Part shown: positions 1 through 5,839 of the stretch, in pieces | How the letters are laid out: each line of letters begins with the position of its first letter | Position numbering within the stretch: position 1 is the first letter of the stretch | DNA from: an uncultured Bacteroidota bacterium | Lineage (GTDB): Bacteria > Bacteroidota > Bacteroidia > Chitinophagales > Chitinophagaceae | Assembly (NCBI GenBank): GCA_946479615.1 | Contig: CAMLGR010000173.1 | Location: forward strand, 1-9,016 | Length of the DNA stretch: 9,016 bases | Direction of reading: 5' to 3' | Made by a program: the position numbers and the translations under genes | Notes under the pieces: generated by a model | The model's database searches: none | The model's input: the letters and a program-made list of their open reading frames with translations, nothing else | Told to the model about the DNA's origin: nothing

Positions 1-219
1 TTCAAACAACCTGCTTACTTTAATTTTAATGTCGTCTGTGCGATTGACGACCTGCAATTATTAGCCGGTTCGCTTATCCTTTCTATTCTCTATCTACTCG
101 GTTTTCTTACCGGGTTTTTTATTTTGAAGCTGCTGAGTTTTACTCCTATTGCCTGGTTTCTTTTTTATTACTATTTCAACCGGAAAAATTTTATACGGAT
201 TGTGAAAGCGAAGAACTGA
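1..219 (+). CDS. C-terminal end of an unidentified membrane protein (5' end outside window)
   Basis: The first reading frame is open from base 1 to a TGA at 217-219 and gives 72 residues; the start lies upstream of the window. The visible part has a hydrophobic segment at about residues 20-43 (LLAGSLILSILYLLGF followed by more apolar residues), a second at about 46-61 ending in an aromatic FLFYYYF, and a short basic tail (RKNFIRIVKAKN) that would face the cytoplasm by the positive-inside rule. Protein-like composition and a clean end before a noncoding gap support a real gene. Ending in two membrane helices and a basic tail is common for membrane-anchored family 2 glycosyltransferases, which would fit the neighbouring polysaccharide genes, but no catalytic part is visible and the assignment is a guess. 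It is convergent with the glycosyltransferase at 330-1475. Confidence 0.6.
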   Translation, partial: FKQPAYFNFNVVCAIDDLQLLAGSLILSILYLLGFLTGFFILKLLSFTPIAWFLFYYYFNRKNFIRIVKAKN

Positions 220-240
220 GTTTTTCTCAAGAGGATCTTG

Positions 241-330
241 TAGAAATAAGAAATAGAAATTAAGAATTATGAATGATGAATTAAGAATGAAGGGATCAAT
301 TCATCATTCATAATCCTTAATTCATAATTT
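241..330. repeat. Degenerate heptamer repeat tract, inverted about its centre
   Basis: From 247 the plus strand reads as consecutive 7-mers: TAAGAAA, TAGAAAT, TAAGAAT, TATGAAT, GATGAAT, TAAGAAT. After a short non-repeat centre near 289-297 the same kind of unit runs in the opposite sense (ATTCATC, ATTCATA, ATCCTTA, ATTCATA) up to the stop codon of the minus-strand gene. The tract fills most of the gap between two convergent genes. Similar 7-bp tracts with other unit sequences occur at 5812-5839, 7599-7695 and 8368-8409. I do not recognise a named repeat family. Confidence 0.7.
266..314. terminator. Long A/T-rich hairpin between convergent genes, possible bidirectional terminator
   Basis: Bases 266-282 are perfectly complementary to 298-314, giving a 17-bp stem with a 15-nt loop. 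It lies between the stop codons of two convergent genes (219 and 330), where a two-way terminator would be expected. The stem is almost entirely A/T and no clean T-run follows on either strand, so intrinsic termination is only a possibility. The hairpin may simply be a by-product of the inverted heptamer tract. Confidence 0.35.
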
Positions 331-1475
331 CACTCCTCATTCCTGTTAACGACAAACAACTCCCTGATCCTCTCCCTGACCATTTTCAAACTAAATTCTC
401 GTGCGGATCCGACGGCAGCCTGTTGAATATTATCATAGATCCAGGTGTCCTCGGGGGTGAGTAAAATAAAATCGACGATATCTTTTATATTGGTATAGCG
501 AAGACAACTTTTTTCCAATGCCGGATCGATTACCAGGTTGTTTGGGATGATAAATGGTTTGGCATGACGGATCACATCTGAAATATTCCCTGAAGTGACG
601 GTCAATCCATACGTTTCTTCTACCCCTTCATCGATCATAGTATGAATCACTGAAGGAATAAAAACCAGATCGGCTTCCTGCATTACGCGGTCAAATTCCG
701 GTTGATCCACCGGCCCCTGTTCATAATAATACAATTGCTGATTGTTTGCTTTCCATTGCTTGCACCTCGACAAAATTTTATCACCATACTCTTTATAAAA
801 AGTACCGGGTAGGGTTACCGATACCGGGATATCTTCTTTTTGCAGCAATATCAGCAGGTCGAATACCTGTTCGTAATTTCTTCTTCTGCCATCAATGCTG
901 CCGGGTACTACGATACGGACAGGATTTTGCAGGGAATGAGTTGATCCAATTTTTTCTTCATATACAGTTCCTGGTATGGAATATACTTTTTTCCCGGGTG
1001 GGAGATGTTTCTTTAATTCAGGCACCATGACCGGCGATAATACATTGAATTCGCTGACTGCTTTTTGCAGCCATTTTTTACCAATAGCCGTCAGCATTTT
1101 CTTAGGACGGTATTGTTGCCGGGTAATAAAAAATGAATTAATAAGATGTACGGTCACGATCACCCTTACACCCGGTAGGCGGTGAACGAGCATCGCATAC
1201 AATAAAAAATTATCGGAAACAGTATTGAGATAAAGCAATTCGATCTTTTGCTTTTTTACTTCTTTATAGATAGCCCGGATGAAAGAGGCTCTGGATTGAT
1301 GTTCTTCTTTTGTGATCCATCGATAGCGGTCCTTACTATCGGCGAGCATATACTCCAGTTGCCGCCGGGCAGCGGGATAAGTGAACAAGCTGATCTCGTT
1401 CCGGCCATTGTCAAACAGCCTTACCAGCGGATAAGCTGCTTCAAAATGTTCTGTTTCAAATATGCCTACTTTCAT
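330..1475 (-). CDS. GT-B-fold glycosyltransferase (GT4-like)
   Basis: A 381-residue soluble protein, of usual length for a single GT-B glycosyltransferase. It probably transfers a sugar from a nucleotide donor to a lipid-linked glycan or other acceptor at the cytoplasmic face. The N-terminal half starts MKVGIFETEHFEAA and has alternating strand/helix patterns with a VTVH turn ending at His110. The C-terminal domain begins near residue 186 with RIVVPGSIDGRRRNY (188-201), a form I associate with glycosyltransferase-like proteins of Bacteroidota polysaccharide loci. A donor-site-like block follows at 286-311 (EETYGLTVTSGNISD then VIRHAKPFIIP), which resembles the EGFG...EAMACGKPVI region of GT4 enzymes but lacks the second Glu of the classical E-x7-E motif. 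There is no signal peptide or membrane segment. It is transcribed divergently from the flippase gene. The start ATG is the first plausible one and gives a proper first beta strand. Donor and acceptor cannot be read from the sequence. Confidence 0.75.
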   Translation of the reverse strand: MKVGIFETEHFEAAYPLVRLFDNGRNEISLFTYPAARRQLEYMLADSKDRYRWITKEEHQSRASFIRAIYKEVKKQKIELLYLNTVSDNFLLYAMLVHRLPGVRVIVTVHLINSFFITRQQYRPKKMLTAIGKKWLQKAVSEFNVLSPVMVPELKKHLPPGKKVYSIPGTVYEEKIGSTHSLQNPVRIVVPGSIDGRRRNYEQVFDLLILLQKEDIPVSVTLPGTFYKEYGDKILSRCKQWKANNQQLYYYEQGPVDQPEFDRVMQEADLVFIPSVIHTMIDEGVEETYGLTVTSGNISDVIRHAKPFIIPNNLVIDPALEKSCLRYTNIKDIVDFILLTPEDTWIYDNIQQAAVGSAREFSLKMVRERIRELFVVNRNEE

Positions 1476-1517
1476 ACAGGATCGATCCTTTGGGCTGATA
1501 AATGCTGGTAAATATAT

Positions 1518-1525
1518 TATGTTTG
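1518..1525 (+). promoter_or_regulatory. Bacteroidota-type -7 promoter element (TATGTTTG) for the flippase operon
   Basis: TATGTTTG matches the Bacteroidota -7 consensus TAnnTTTG and lies 33 bp before the proposed TTG start of the flippase gene. The nearest TTTG that could serve as the -33 element is at 1489-1492, giving a 25-bp spacer, somewhat longer than the usual spacing of about 20 bp. Transcription would begin near 1531. It lies in the 83-bp gap between two divergent genes, where promoters are expected. Confidence 0.45.
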
Positions 1526-1534
1526 TAGTGTAGC

Positions 1535-1549
1535 CCCTTCAAATAAGGG
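1535..1549 (+). promoter_or_regulatory. Small hairpin in the predicted 5' leader of the flippase mRNA
   Basis: CCCTT (1535-1539) pairs with AAGGG (1545-1549) around a 5-nt loop, CAAAT. If transcription starts near 1531, this hairpin sits almost at the 5' end of a leader of about 28 nt. It contains the only purine-rich AAGGG before the TTG start at 1559. It could protect the mRNA end or limit ribosome access. The stem is short, so it may also be chance. Confidence 0.3.
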
Positions 1550-1558
1550 CCAAGCGAC

Positions 1559-3007
1559 TTGGCAAATATAAAACGTAATCTGGTCTATAATTTTTTGCTT
1601 TCCTGCAGCCAGGTCCTGCTTCCTTTGCTTTCGATCCCTTATGTGGCAAGAATACTCGGGCCGGAAGGTGTCGGAAGGGTCGGGTTTATCGATTCATTTA
1701 CCTATTATTTCATTACGATCGCGGAGTTCGGTATCATGATATACGGGATCCGCGAAGTGGCCAGGGAAAAGAACAATCCCGCAGCACTTGGCAAACTCGT
1801 ATCGGAACTGGTGACCCTGCATGTAATTTCATCCTCCTGTACATTAGTATTGTATGCAGGCAGTGTTTTTGTCCTGTGGAATAAAATAGGAGATACGCGG
1901 TTATTGTTGTTTTCTGTGTCATTCCTGGTGGTGAATTTCTTTACCAGTGACTGGTATTTTATGGGTCGCGAGCGATTCGGGTATATTACCATTCGTTCAG
2001 TGATTATCCGGTTACTGGGCCTTGCTTCCATGTTTTTATTGATCAGGCAGCCGGCTGACTATTATATTTATTACGGAATTATCGTGGCATCTGCGATTGC
2101 AGGAATTATATGGAACAATATCATCCTGTTCCGGGAGGTGTCTTTCTCCTTTCAGAAAGTAAACTGGAAAAGACACCTGCGTTATGTATGGGTGACTTAC
2201 CTGATCAGTTTGTTTTATACCGTACCATTGGTTTTGGATAATGTACTATTACGATTGGTAAGTACGGTATCTGCAGTAGGCTTGTATGCTTTTTCGGTGA
2301 AGATCGTAAGAACAGGTGTTAACCTGCTCACCGATTCCTTTCTTGTTTTTTTTCCACGGATTGTTTCGCTGGCTAAAGAAAATGAGGATCAACAGTTGCG
2401 GCAAAAGCTATTACTGAATATCCGGTTTATTATTTTATTGTCAGTTCCGATGGGAGCAGGACTTTACCTTGTAGCCGATGAGCTGGCCGTTGTATTTTTA
2501 GGCGATAAATTCCGGGCGGCATCGGATAACCTCCGGATACTAGCCATCTTTCCATTGTTGAAAGGAGTGAGCCTGTTCTTTAGTAACCCGGTACTGATCG
2601 CTCATAACCGGGAAAAGAATTTTCTCAAAAATCTTATCGGTGGTACTGTTTTATTTGTGGCTACTGCTATTGTGTTGGGTAGACATTATGGCGATACGGG
2701 TGTCTGCATAGCGCTGGTACTAACAGAATTATTCATCGCAACCGCTAATTATTTGTCAACGAAAAGAGAATTGCCTTCACTGCCTTTGATCGACTGGAAA
2801 ACATTGGGGCAGGCATTGCTGGGTTCAGCGCTTTTTATACCCGTAGTATATGGTATACAAATGAGTATCGATGCCAATATGGCCAGGTTGATATTATCTA
2901 TTGCCGGTTGTATCGTTATCTATACTATTTTCCTGTTGCTGATCCGTAATAGTTTTGTCATGCAGGTAAAAACGATCGGGATTCGTTTTTTTACAAAGAA
3001 TAAATAA
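1559..3007 (+). CDS. Wzx-like polysaccharide/oligosaccharide flippase (MOP superfamily)
   Basis: A 482-residue, strongly hydrophobic protein with about 12-14 membrane segments, the usual size and layout for PST/Wzx flippases. These move undecaprenyl-diphosphate-linked oligosaccharides from the inner to the outer leaflet of the cytoplasmic membrane. The N-terminus is typical of the family: a basic NIKRN start, then a first helix ending in IPYVARILGPEGVGRVGFID (the P-Y-x-x-R-x-L-G-x-x-G-x-G signature, residues about 27-46). The protein ends in a basic tail, IGIRFFTKNK. The start is TTG at 1559: an in-frame TAA at 1544-1546 excludes a longer form, and the next residues (ANIKRNLVYNFLL) already match a flippase N-terminus. 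The gene leads an operon with the transferase at 3015. The transported glycan is unknown. 'Wzx' is used as a family name, not a proven orthology. Confidence 0.9.
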   Translation: MANIKRNLVYNFLLSCSQVLLPLLSIPYVARILGPEGVGRVGFIDSFTYYFITIAEFGIMIYGIREVAREKNNPAALGKLVSELVTLHVISSSCTLVLYAGSVFVLWNKIGDTRLLLFSVSFLVVNFFTSDWYFMGRERFGYITIRSVIIRLLGLASMFLLIRQPADYYIYYGIIVASAIAGIIWNNIILFREVSFSFQKVNWKRHLRYVWVTYLISLFYTVPLVLDNVLLRLVSTVSAVGLYAFSVKIVRTGVNLLTDSFLVFFPRIVSLAKENEDQQLRQKLLLNIRFIILLSVPMGAGLYLVADELAVVFLGDKFRAASDNLRILAIFPLLKGVSLFFSNPVLIAHNREKNFLKNLIGGTVLFVATAIVLGRHYGDTGVCIALVLTELFIATANYLSTKRELPSLPLIDWKTLGQALLGSALFIPVVYGIQMSIDANMARLILSIAGCIVIYTIFLLLIRNSFVMQVKTIGIRFFTKNK

Positions 3008-3014
3008 CAAAGGT

Positions 3015-4043
3015 TTGCAAAAAGAAAGAAAGAAATATTTTATCCAGCAATACAGCCAGCAACAATATATGCATGGGGGTATTGGGTATGTAGATGCAGA
3101 GAAGATCATCCATGCAGAAGGATATGAAGCGATTTGTTTTCCTCACCAGGATGATTTTTCATTTCGTGCCAAGATGAATCGGCTGGCATACCTGTTCAAA
3201 ATTTTCTTTGCCATAGAGAAAGATGCTGAGATTGTGTTTCTATATCCTGTTTATGCAAGGATGAACAGGTGGCTGCTCCGGTTGTTAGCGATAAAACGGG
3301 TGAAGCGTATTTGTTTTATAACCGATATCAATGGTATCAAAGATGGGGATAGCAAACAATTAAAAAGAGATATCCGCTTTTTCAGGCGATATCGTTATTT
3401 CATTGTGCATAATGAAAAGATGAAACAATGGCTGGATAGTATTGTGCCGGGAAACAGATCAGCCGGTATTGACTTCTTCGATTTTTTAGTCAATAAAATG
3501 GCGGTGGTCAATAATTTTTCATTTGACATTGTATTTGCCGGTAACCTCGAAAAGAGCACATTCCTCGAAAAATTGTATTTATTACAGGATCGTTGCCCTG
3601 CTGTTCATTTTTATCTCTATGGCCCCGGGCAAACAGATGCCATGAGCGGGCAAAGAAATGCAAGCTGGGAAGGGGTGGAGAGCCCTTATGAATTGCCTTC
3701 CAAGTTGAAAGGAGGTTTCGGGTTGTTATGGGATGGAGATAGCATCGATAAACCGGGCGGCAGTCTCGGACATTATATGCAATACATCAGTCATCATAAA
3801 TTATCTCTTTATATCATCAGCCGGTTGCCTGTTATTGTACCAGCTTCAACAGCGGCGGCTTTACTGATCGATAAATATAAAATAGGAGTAGCGGTTAATA
3901 GTCTATATGAACTTGAGGAAAAGCTAAAAACAATTACACCGAACCAATACCAGCAAATGCAGATCAATATGTCGAGGCTGGCGCAACAGATCAGCACGGG
4001 GGGGTGTTTGAAAGCAGCCCTGCAAACGATAGCCAGCGAATGA
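3015..4043 (+). CDS. Gtf3/WbbI-like glycosyltransferase
   Basis: A 342-residue soluble GT-B-type transferase. The clearest signature is residues 234-276: GFGLLWDGDS, then a GHYMQY/HHKLSLY stretch and RLPVIVP. This corresponds to the G-LVWDG...YLKYNNPHK-SLYLAAGLPVIVW block of the family containing streptococcal Gtf3 and the galactofuranosyltransferase WbbI. The N-terminal KKYFIQQYS...GG and FITDING (101-107) are also in family style. Members transfer glucose, galactofuranose or other sugars onto glycans or glycoproteins; the donor here is not deducible. The start is taken as TTG at 3015, 8 bp after the flippase stop codon. The first in-frame ATG would begin at residue 19 and remove the first strand (KKYFIQQYS), so TTG is preferred. 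Cotranscription with the flippase suggests the same glycan pathway. A G7 run lies near the 3' end (3998-4004), and the stop codon overlaps the terminator hairpin. Confidence 0.8.
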   Translation: MQKERKKYFIQQYSQQQYMHGGIGYVDAEKIIHAEGYEAICFPHQDDFSFRAKMNRLAYLFKIFFAIEKDAEIVFLYPVYARMNRWLLRLLAIKRVKRICFITDINGIKDGDSKQLKRDIRFFRRYRYFIVHNEKMKQWLDSIVPGNRSAGIDFFDFLVNKMAVVNNFSFDIVFAGNLEKSTFLEKLYLLQDRCPAVHFYLYGPGQTDAMSGQRNASWEGVESPYELPSKLKGGFGLLWDGDSIDKPGGSLGHYMQYISHHKLSLYIISRLPVIVPASTAAALLIDKYKIGVAVNSLYELEEKLKTITPNQYQQMQINMSRLAQQISTGGCLKAALQTIASE

Positions 4044-4068
4044 ACCTTATAGGTTCGGATATTTTTTT
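4042..4068 (+). terminator. Intrinsic terminator of the flippase/transferase operon
   Basis: GAACCT (4042-4047) pairs with AGGTTC (4051-4056) around a TAT loop, and a run of seven T follows at 4062-4068 after a short spacer. The left arm begins at the second base of the TGA stop codon (4041-4043), so the hairpin overlaps the end of the gene. The hairpin core recurs twice at 4172-4202, so this terminator is one copy of a local repeat. Confidence 0.6.
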
Positions 4069-4171
4069 AATCCCTCATTGAATTTCGTTTCTTTAATCAA
4101 ACCCGGGTGATCTTTTTATCTGATACTGCCCATTTTTCACCGTTTTGTAATGTTGTTCTCCCATTTACGAT

Positions 4172-4202
4172 CGAACCTATAAGGTTCAACCTTATAGGTT
4201 CG
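4172..4202. repeat. 31-bp palindrome made of two opposed copies of an AACCTTATAGGTT-type repeat
   Basis: Bases 4172-4186 are the exact reverse complement of 4188-4202, with one central base (C4187), giving a perfect 15-bp stem. Each arm is itself a small hairpin of the form AACCT-TAT-AGGTT. The right arm continues as a 16-base direct match to 4043-4058, and the left arm (4172-4187) is the inverted match of 4042-4057. The unit therefore occurs three times in 162 bp, and the outer copies flank a 114-bp segment (4058-4171) in which I see no gene. It could be a compound terminator or a REP-like interspersed repeat. Confidence 0.8.
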
Positions 4203-4205
4203 GTT

Positions 4206-4230
4206 AAAGCAAAACCCGCTATCAGCGGGT
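4206..4230 (-). terminator. Intrinsic terminator of the minus-strand oxidoreductase operon
   Basis: ACCCGCT (4214-4220) pairs perfectly with AGCGGGT (4224-4230) around a 3-nt loop. On the minus strand the stem is followed by TTTTGCTTT, the pattern of a Rho-independent terminator. It lies 48 bp beyond the stop codon of the TIM-barrel gene at 4279, the last gene of the operon. On the plus strand no T-run follows, so the direction is clear. Confidence 0.75.
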
Positions 4231-4278
4231 CTTGTTAATTTATATGGTCGTCTATGTTAGATGGGTTATTGTGCTTGA

Positions 4279-5205
4279 TCAGATCATCAGCTTTTTCAGG
4301 TAATCAGCATCCGTTTTAGCTGCCTGTAAGGGTGTGCCTGAAGGATAAAATTCATGTTCTACTATATAATATTCCATACCATTATCTTTCGCGGTACGTA
4401 ATATTTTACTGAAGTCGATACTGCCGGTACCGAGATCAACGGAATTTTTGCCATCATCAGCACCCGGTGTTTTCGACCTGTCTTTTATATGACAGGCACG
4501 GAAACGGTTGGAATATTTTCTGAACCATGCTTCAGGATCTTCACCGGCAGCTACTACCCAATAAATATCCATTTCGAAATCCACCAGCGAAGGATCGGTT
4601 CCATTCATCAGCACGTCTTGTGGGAATTGCCCATCGATCTTTTTAAAGGAGAAGTTGTGATTATGAAAAGCAAACCTGATCCCGTTTTTCTTACAGATCT
4701 CGCCTTTCTTATTGAAATCATCTGCATATTTCTTATAATCATCCAGTGTTTTATCAGCACCTTCCCAGGGGAACACCAGGTATTTCATGCCAATGGCAGC
4801 AGCTTCCGCTGCTTTTTTATCAAAGTCTTTGGTGGTATCGCAATGGCTGGAGATCATGGTCAAACCAATGCTATCCATATACGATTTGAATTCGGTATTG
4901 CTCATTCCCCAGAATACTCCTTTATCTCTTTCAAATCCCTCTACCTGTGTATAGCCCATATCAGCTACCTGTTTCAGCACCCCTTTTGGATCTTTGGGAA
5001 AATCATCACGCAAGGTATACAACTGCAGACCGAAGGCGCCTAATGCTGCAGTAGCAGGACCAATACTATCGCTTCCTGCTGAAGAGCTGTCTTTGTTGCC
5101 ACTTGTTGGGCTGTCAGAATTATTACAGGCCATAGTGCCTAAGGCAAATCCTCCGAGTAAGCCGGTACCCAGTTTTAAGAAGTCGCGTCTTCTATAGTTA
5201 TTCAT
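4279..5205 (-). CDS. Tat-exported lipoprotein of the xylose-isomerase-like TIM-barrel (sugar isomerase/epimerase) family
   Basis: A 308-residue protein. Residues 5-11 (RRRDFLK) form a twin-arginine motif, followed by a glycine-rich hydrophobic segment and a lipobox-like TMAC with Cys27, so it is probably exported folded and lipid-anchored in the periplasm. A Ser/Gly/Asp-rich linker runs to about residue 50. The rest is an AP-endonuclease-2/xylose-isomerase-like TIM barrel: LQLYTLRD (60-67), FHNHNF (180-185), DFEMDIYW (209-216, Asp213 a likely metal ligand), CHIKD (His239) and VEHEF (Glu283). In related isomerases, epimerases and dehydratases such residues hold a divalent metal and catalyse enolisation-type chemistry. 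It lies 24 bp after the upstream subunit-3 gene and is surely cotranscribed, so it likely acts on the sugar oxidised by the GMC enzymes. Whether it isomerises, dehydrates or cleaves a keto sugar cannot be told from the sequence. Confidence 0.85.
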   Translation of the reverse strand: MNNYRRRDFLKLGTGLLGGFALGTMACNNSDSPTSGNKDSSSAGSDSIGPATAALGAFGLQLYTLRDDFPKDPKGVLKQVADMGYTQVEGFERDKGVFWGMSNTEFKSYMDSIGLTMISSHCDTTKDFDKKAAEAAAIGMKYLVFPWEGADKTLDDYKKYADDFNKKGEICKKNGIRFAFHNHNFSFKKIDGQFPQDVLMNGTDPSLVDFEMDIYWVVAAGEDPEAWFRKYSNRFRACHIKDRSKTPGADDGKNSVDLGTGSIDFSKILRTAKDNGMEYYIVEHEFYPSGTPLQAAKTDADYLKKLMI

Positions 5206-5229
5206 GATAAAAATTTTATAATAAACAAA

Positions 5230-5796
5230 TCATCTTTCTACAATGGCTTTATCTCCTTTGTGATAGTCTACGCATCCATCATAACGTTGTGGTATCGGAA
5301 GATAATGCAGGGCTTGTTTGCAGCCAATCTCGGATGTAAAATAACCTAAAAGTGTCAATTGTTTCATCATCGTGAAATAATGATCGGGATCATCCTTCTT
5401 TTTACTTTTCTGGTAGTCCTTCGCTTCTTTATCGATTTCCCTGATCAACTCTTCACGTTGCGCCGGTGTTGCTTTCAGGAATGACTGGTTGAATTTCTTT
5501 TTACTGGCATCATCGATCTTTTTGATGCCACCGAGAAATACCGGTTGCATGGTTACATCATAGCAATCGGTAACAACCGATTTCATTACCTGGCTTACAT
5601 TGGCTGCTTTGGCGCCGGGTGTAGCTGTGGCAGGAAGAATGATTTCTCCCACTTCGTTCAAAAACTCAAGATTGGCGGCTGAGAAATCGGGTGCACCCGC
5701 ATCAGCGCTGGTACAGCCTGCCAGAAAGGTTTCTCCGCCAATAAAAGCTGTGCCGGTCAGTACAGCGATCATTTTGAGTAATTCTCTTCTATCCAT
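5230..5796 (-). CDS. Gluconate 2-dehydrogenase subunit 3 family protein, Tat lipoprotein (copy 1)
   Basis: A 188-residue small subunit of a membrane-bound flavin dehydrogenase. MDRRELLK is a twin-arginine motif and LAGC at 25-28 a lipobox, so the mature protein should start at Cys28 and be lipid-anchored outside the inner membrane. Family marks are ILPATATPGAKAA (53-65) and MMKQLTLLGYFTSEIG (143-158), typical of the gluconate dehydrogenase gamma/subunit 3 family. In characterised gluconate and FAD-glucose dehydrogenases this subunit carries the Tat signal for the complex and helps mature and export the flavoprotein; I infer the same here. It lies 43 bp after GMC-1 and 24 bp before the TIM-barrel gene. 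It is a paralogue of the protein at 7709-8350. The first 12 codons plus two leader bases (5763-5798) match the other copy (8317-8352) at 34 of 36 bases by eye. Confidence 0.9.
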   Translation of the reverse strand: MDRRELLKMIAVLTGTAFIGGETFLAGCTSADAGAPDFSAANLEFLNEVGEIILPATATPGAKAANVSQVMKSVVTDCYDVTMQPVFLGGIKKIDDASKKKFNQSFLKATPAQREELIREIDKEAKDYQKSKKKDDPDHYFTMMKQLTLLGYFTSEIGCKQALHYLPIPQRYDGCVDYHKGDKAIVER

Positions 5797-5811
5797 ATCA
5801 AAAAATTTAAA

Positions 5812-5839
5812 TAGTCAGTAGTGAATGGTGAATAGTTAG
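5812..5839. repeat. Heptamer repeat tract in the GMC-1 / subunit 3-1 gap
   Basis: The plus strand reads as four consecutive 7-mers: TAGTCAG, TAGTGAA, TGGTGAA, TAGTTAG. They end exactly at the GMC-1 stop codon. The tract sits in the same position as the longer tract at 8368-8409 and shares the units TAGTGAA and TGGTGAA, so the two are probably homologous by duplication. Confidence 0.65.

Noticed and set aside
1509..1516. Promoter for the minus-strand glycosyltransferase (TATATTTA on the minus strand)
   Set aside because: It misses the final G of TAnnTTTG and lies in a very A/T-rich stretch. The possible TTTG partner is 23 bp away, but the match is too weak to list.
4059..4170. Small RNA or hidden small gene between the palindrome copies
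   Set aside because: I see no promoter element, conserved fold or plausible reading frame in this stretch.
4489..5043. Plus-strand open frames opposite the TIM-barrel gene and other minus-strand genes
   Set aside because: They are antisense shadows of genes with clear family motifs, and their translations show no domain pattern.
5203..5205. Surface export of the lipoproteins by a Bacteroidota lipoprotein export signal
   Set aside because: The residues after the lipobox Cys (NNSDSP, TSADAG, KNPDAG) lack the Lys- or Ser-led acidic cluster of that signal, so a periplasm-facing anchor is more likely.
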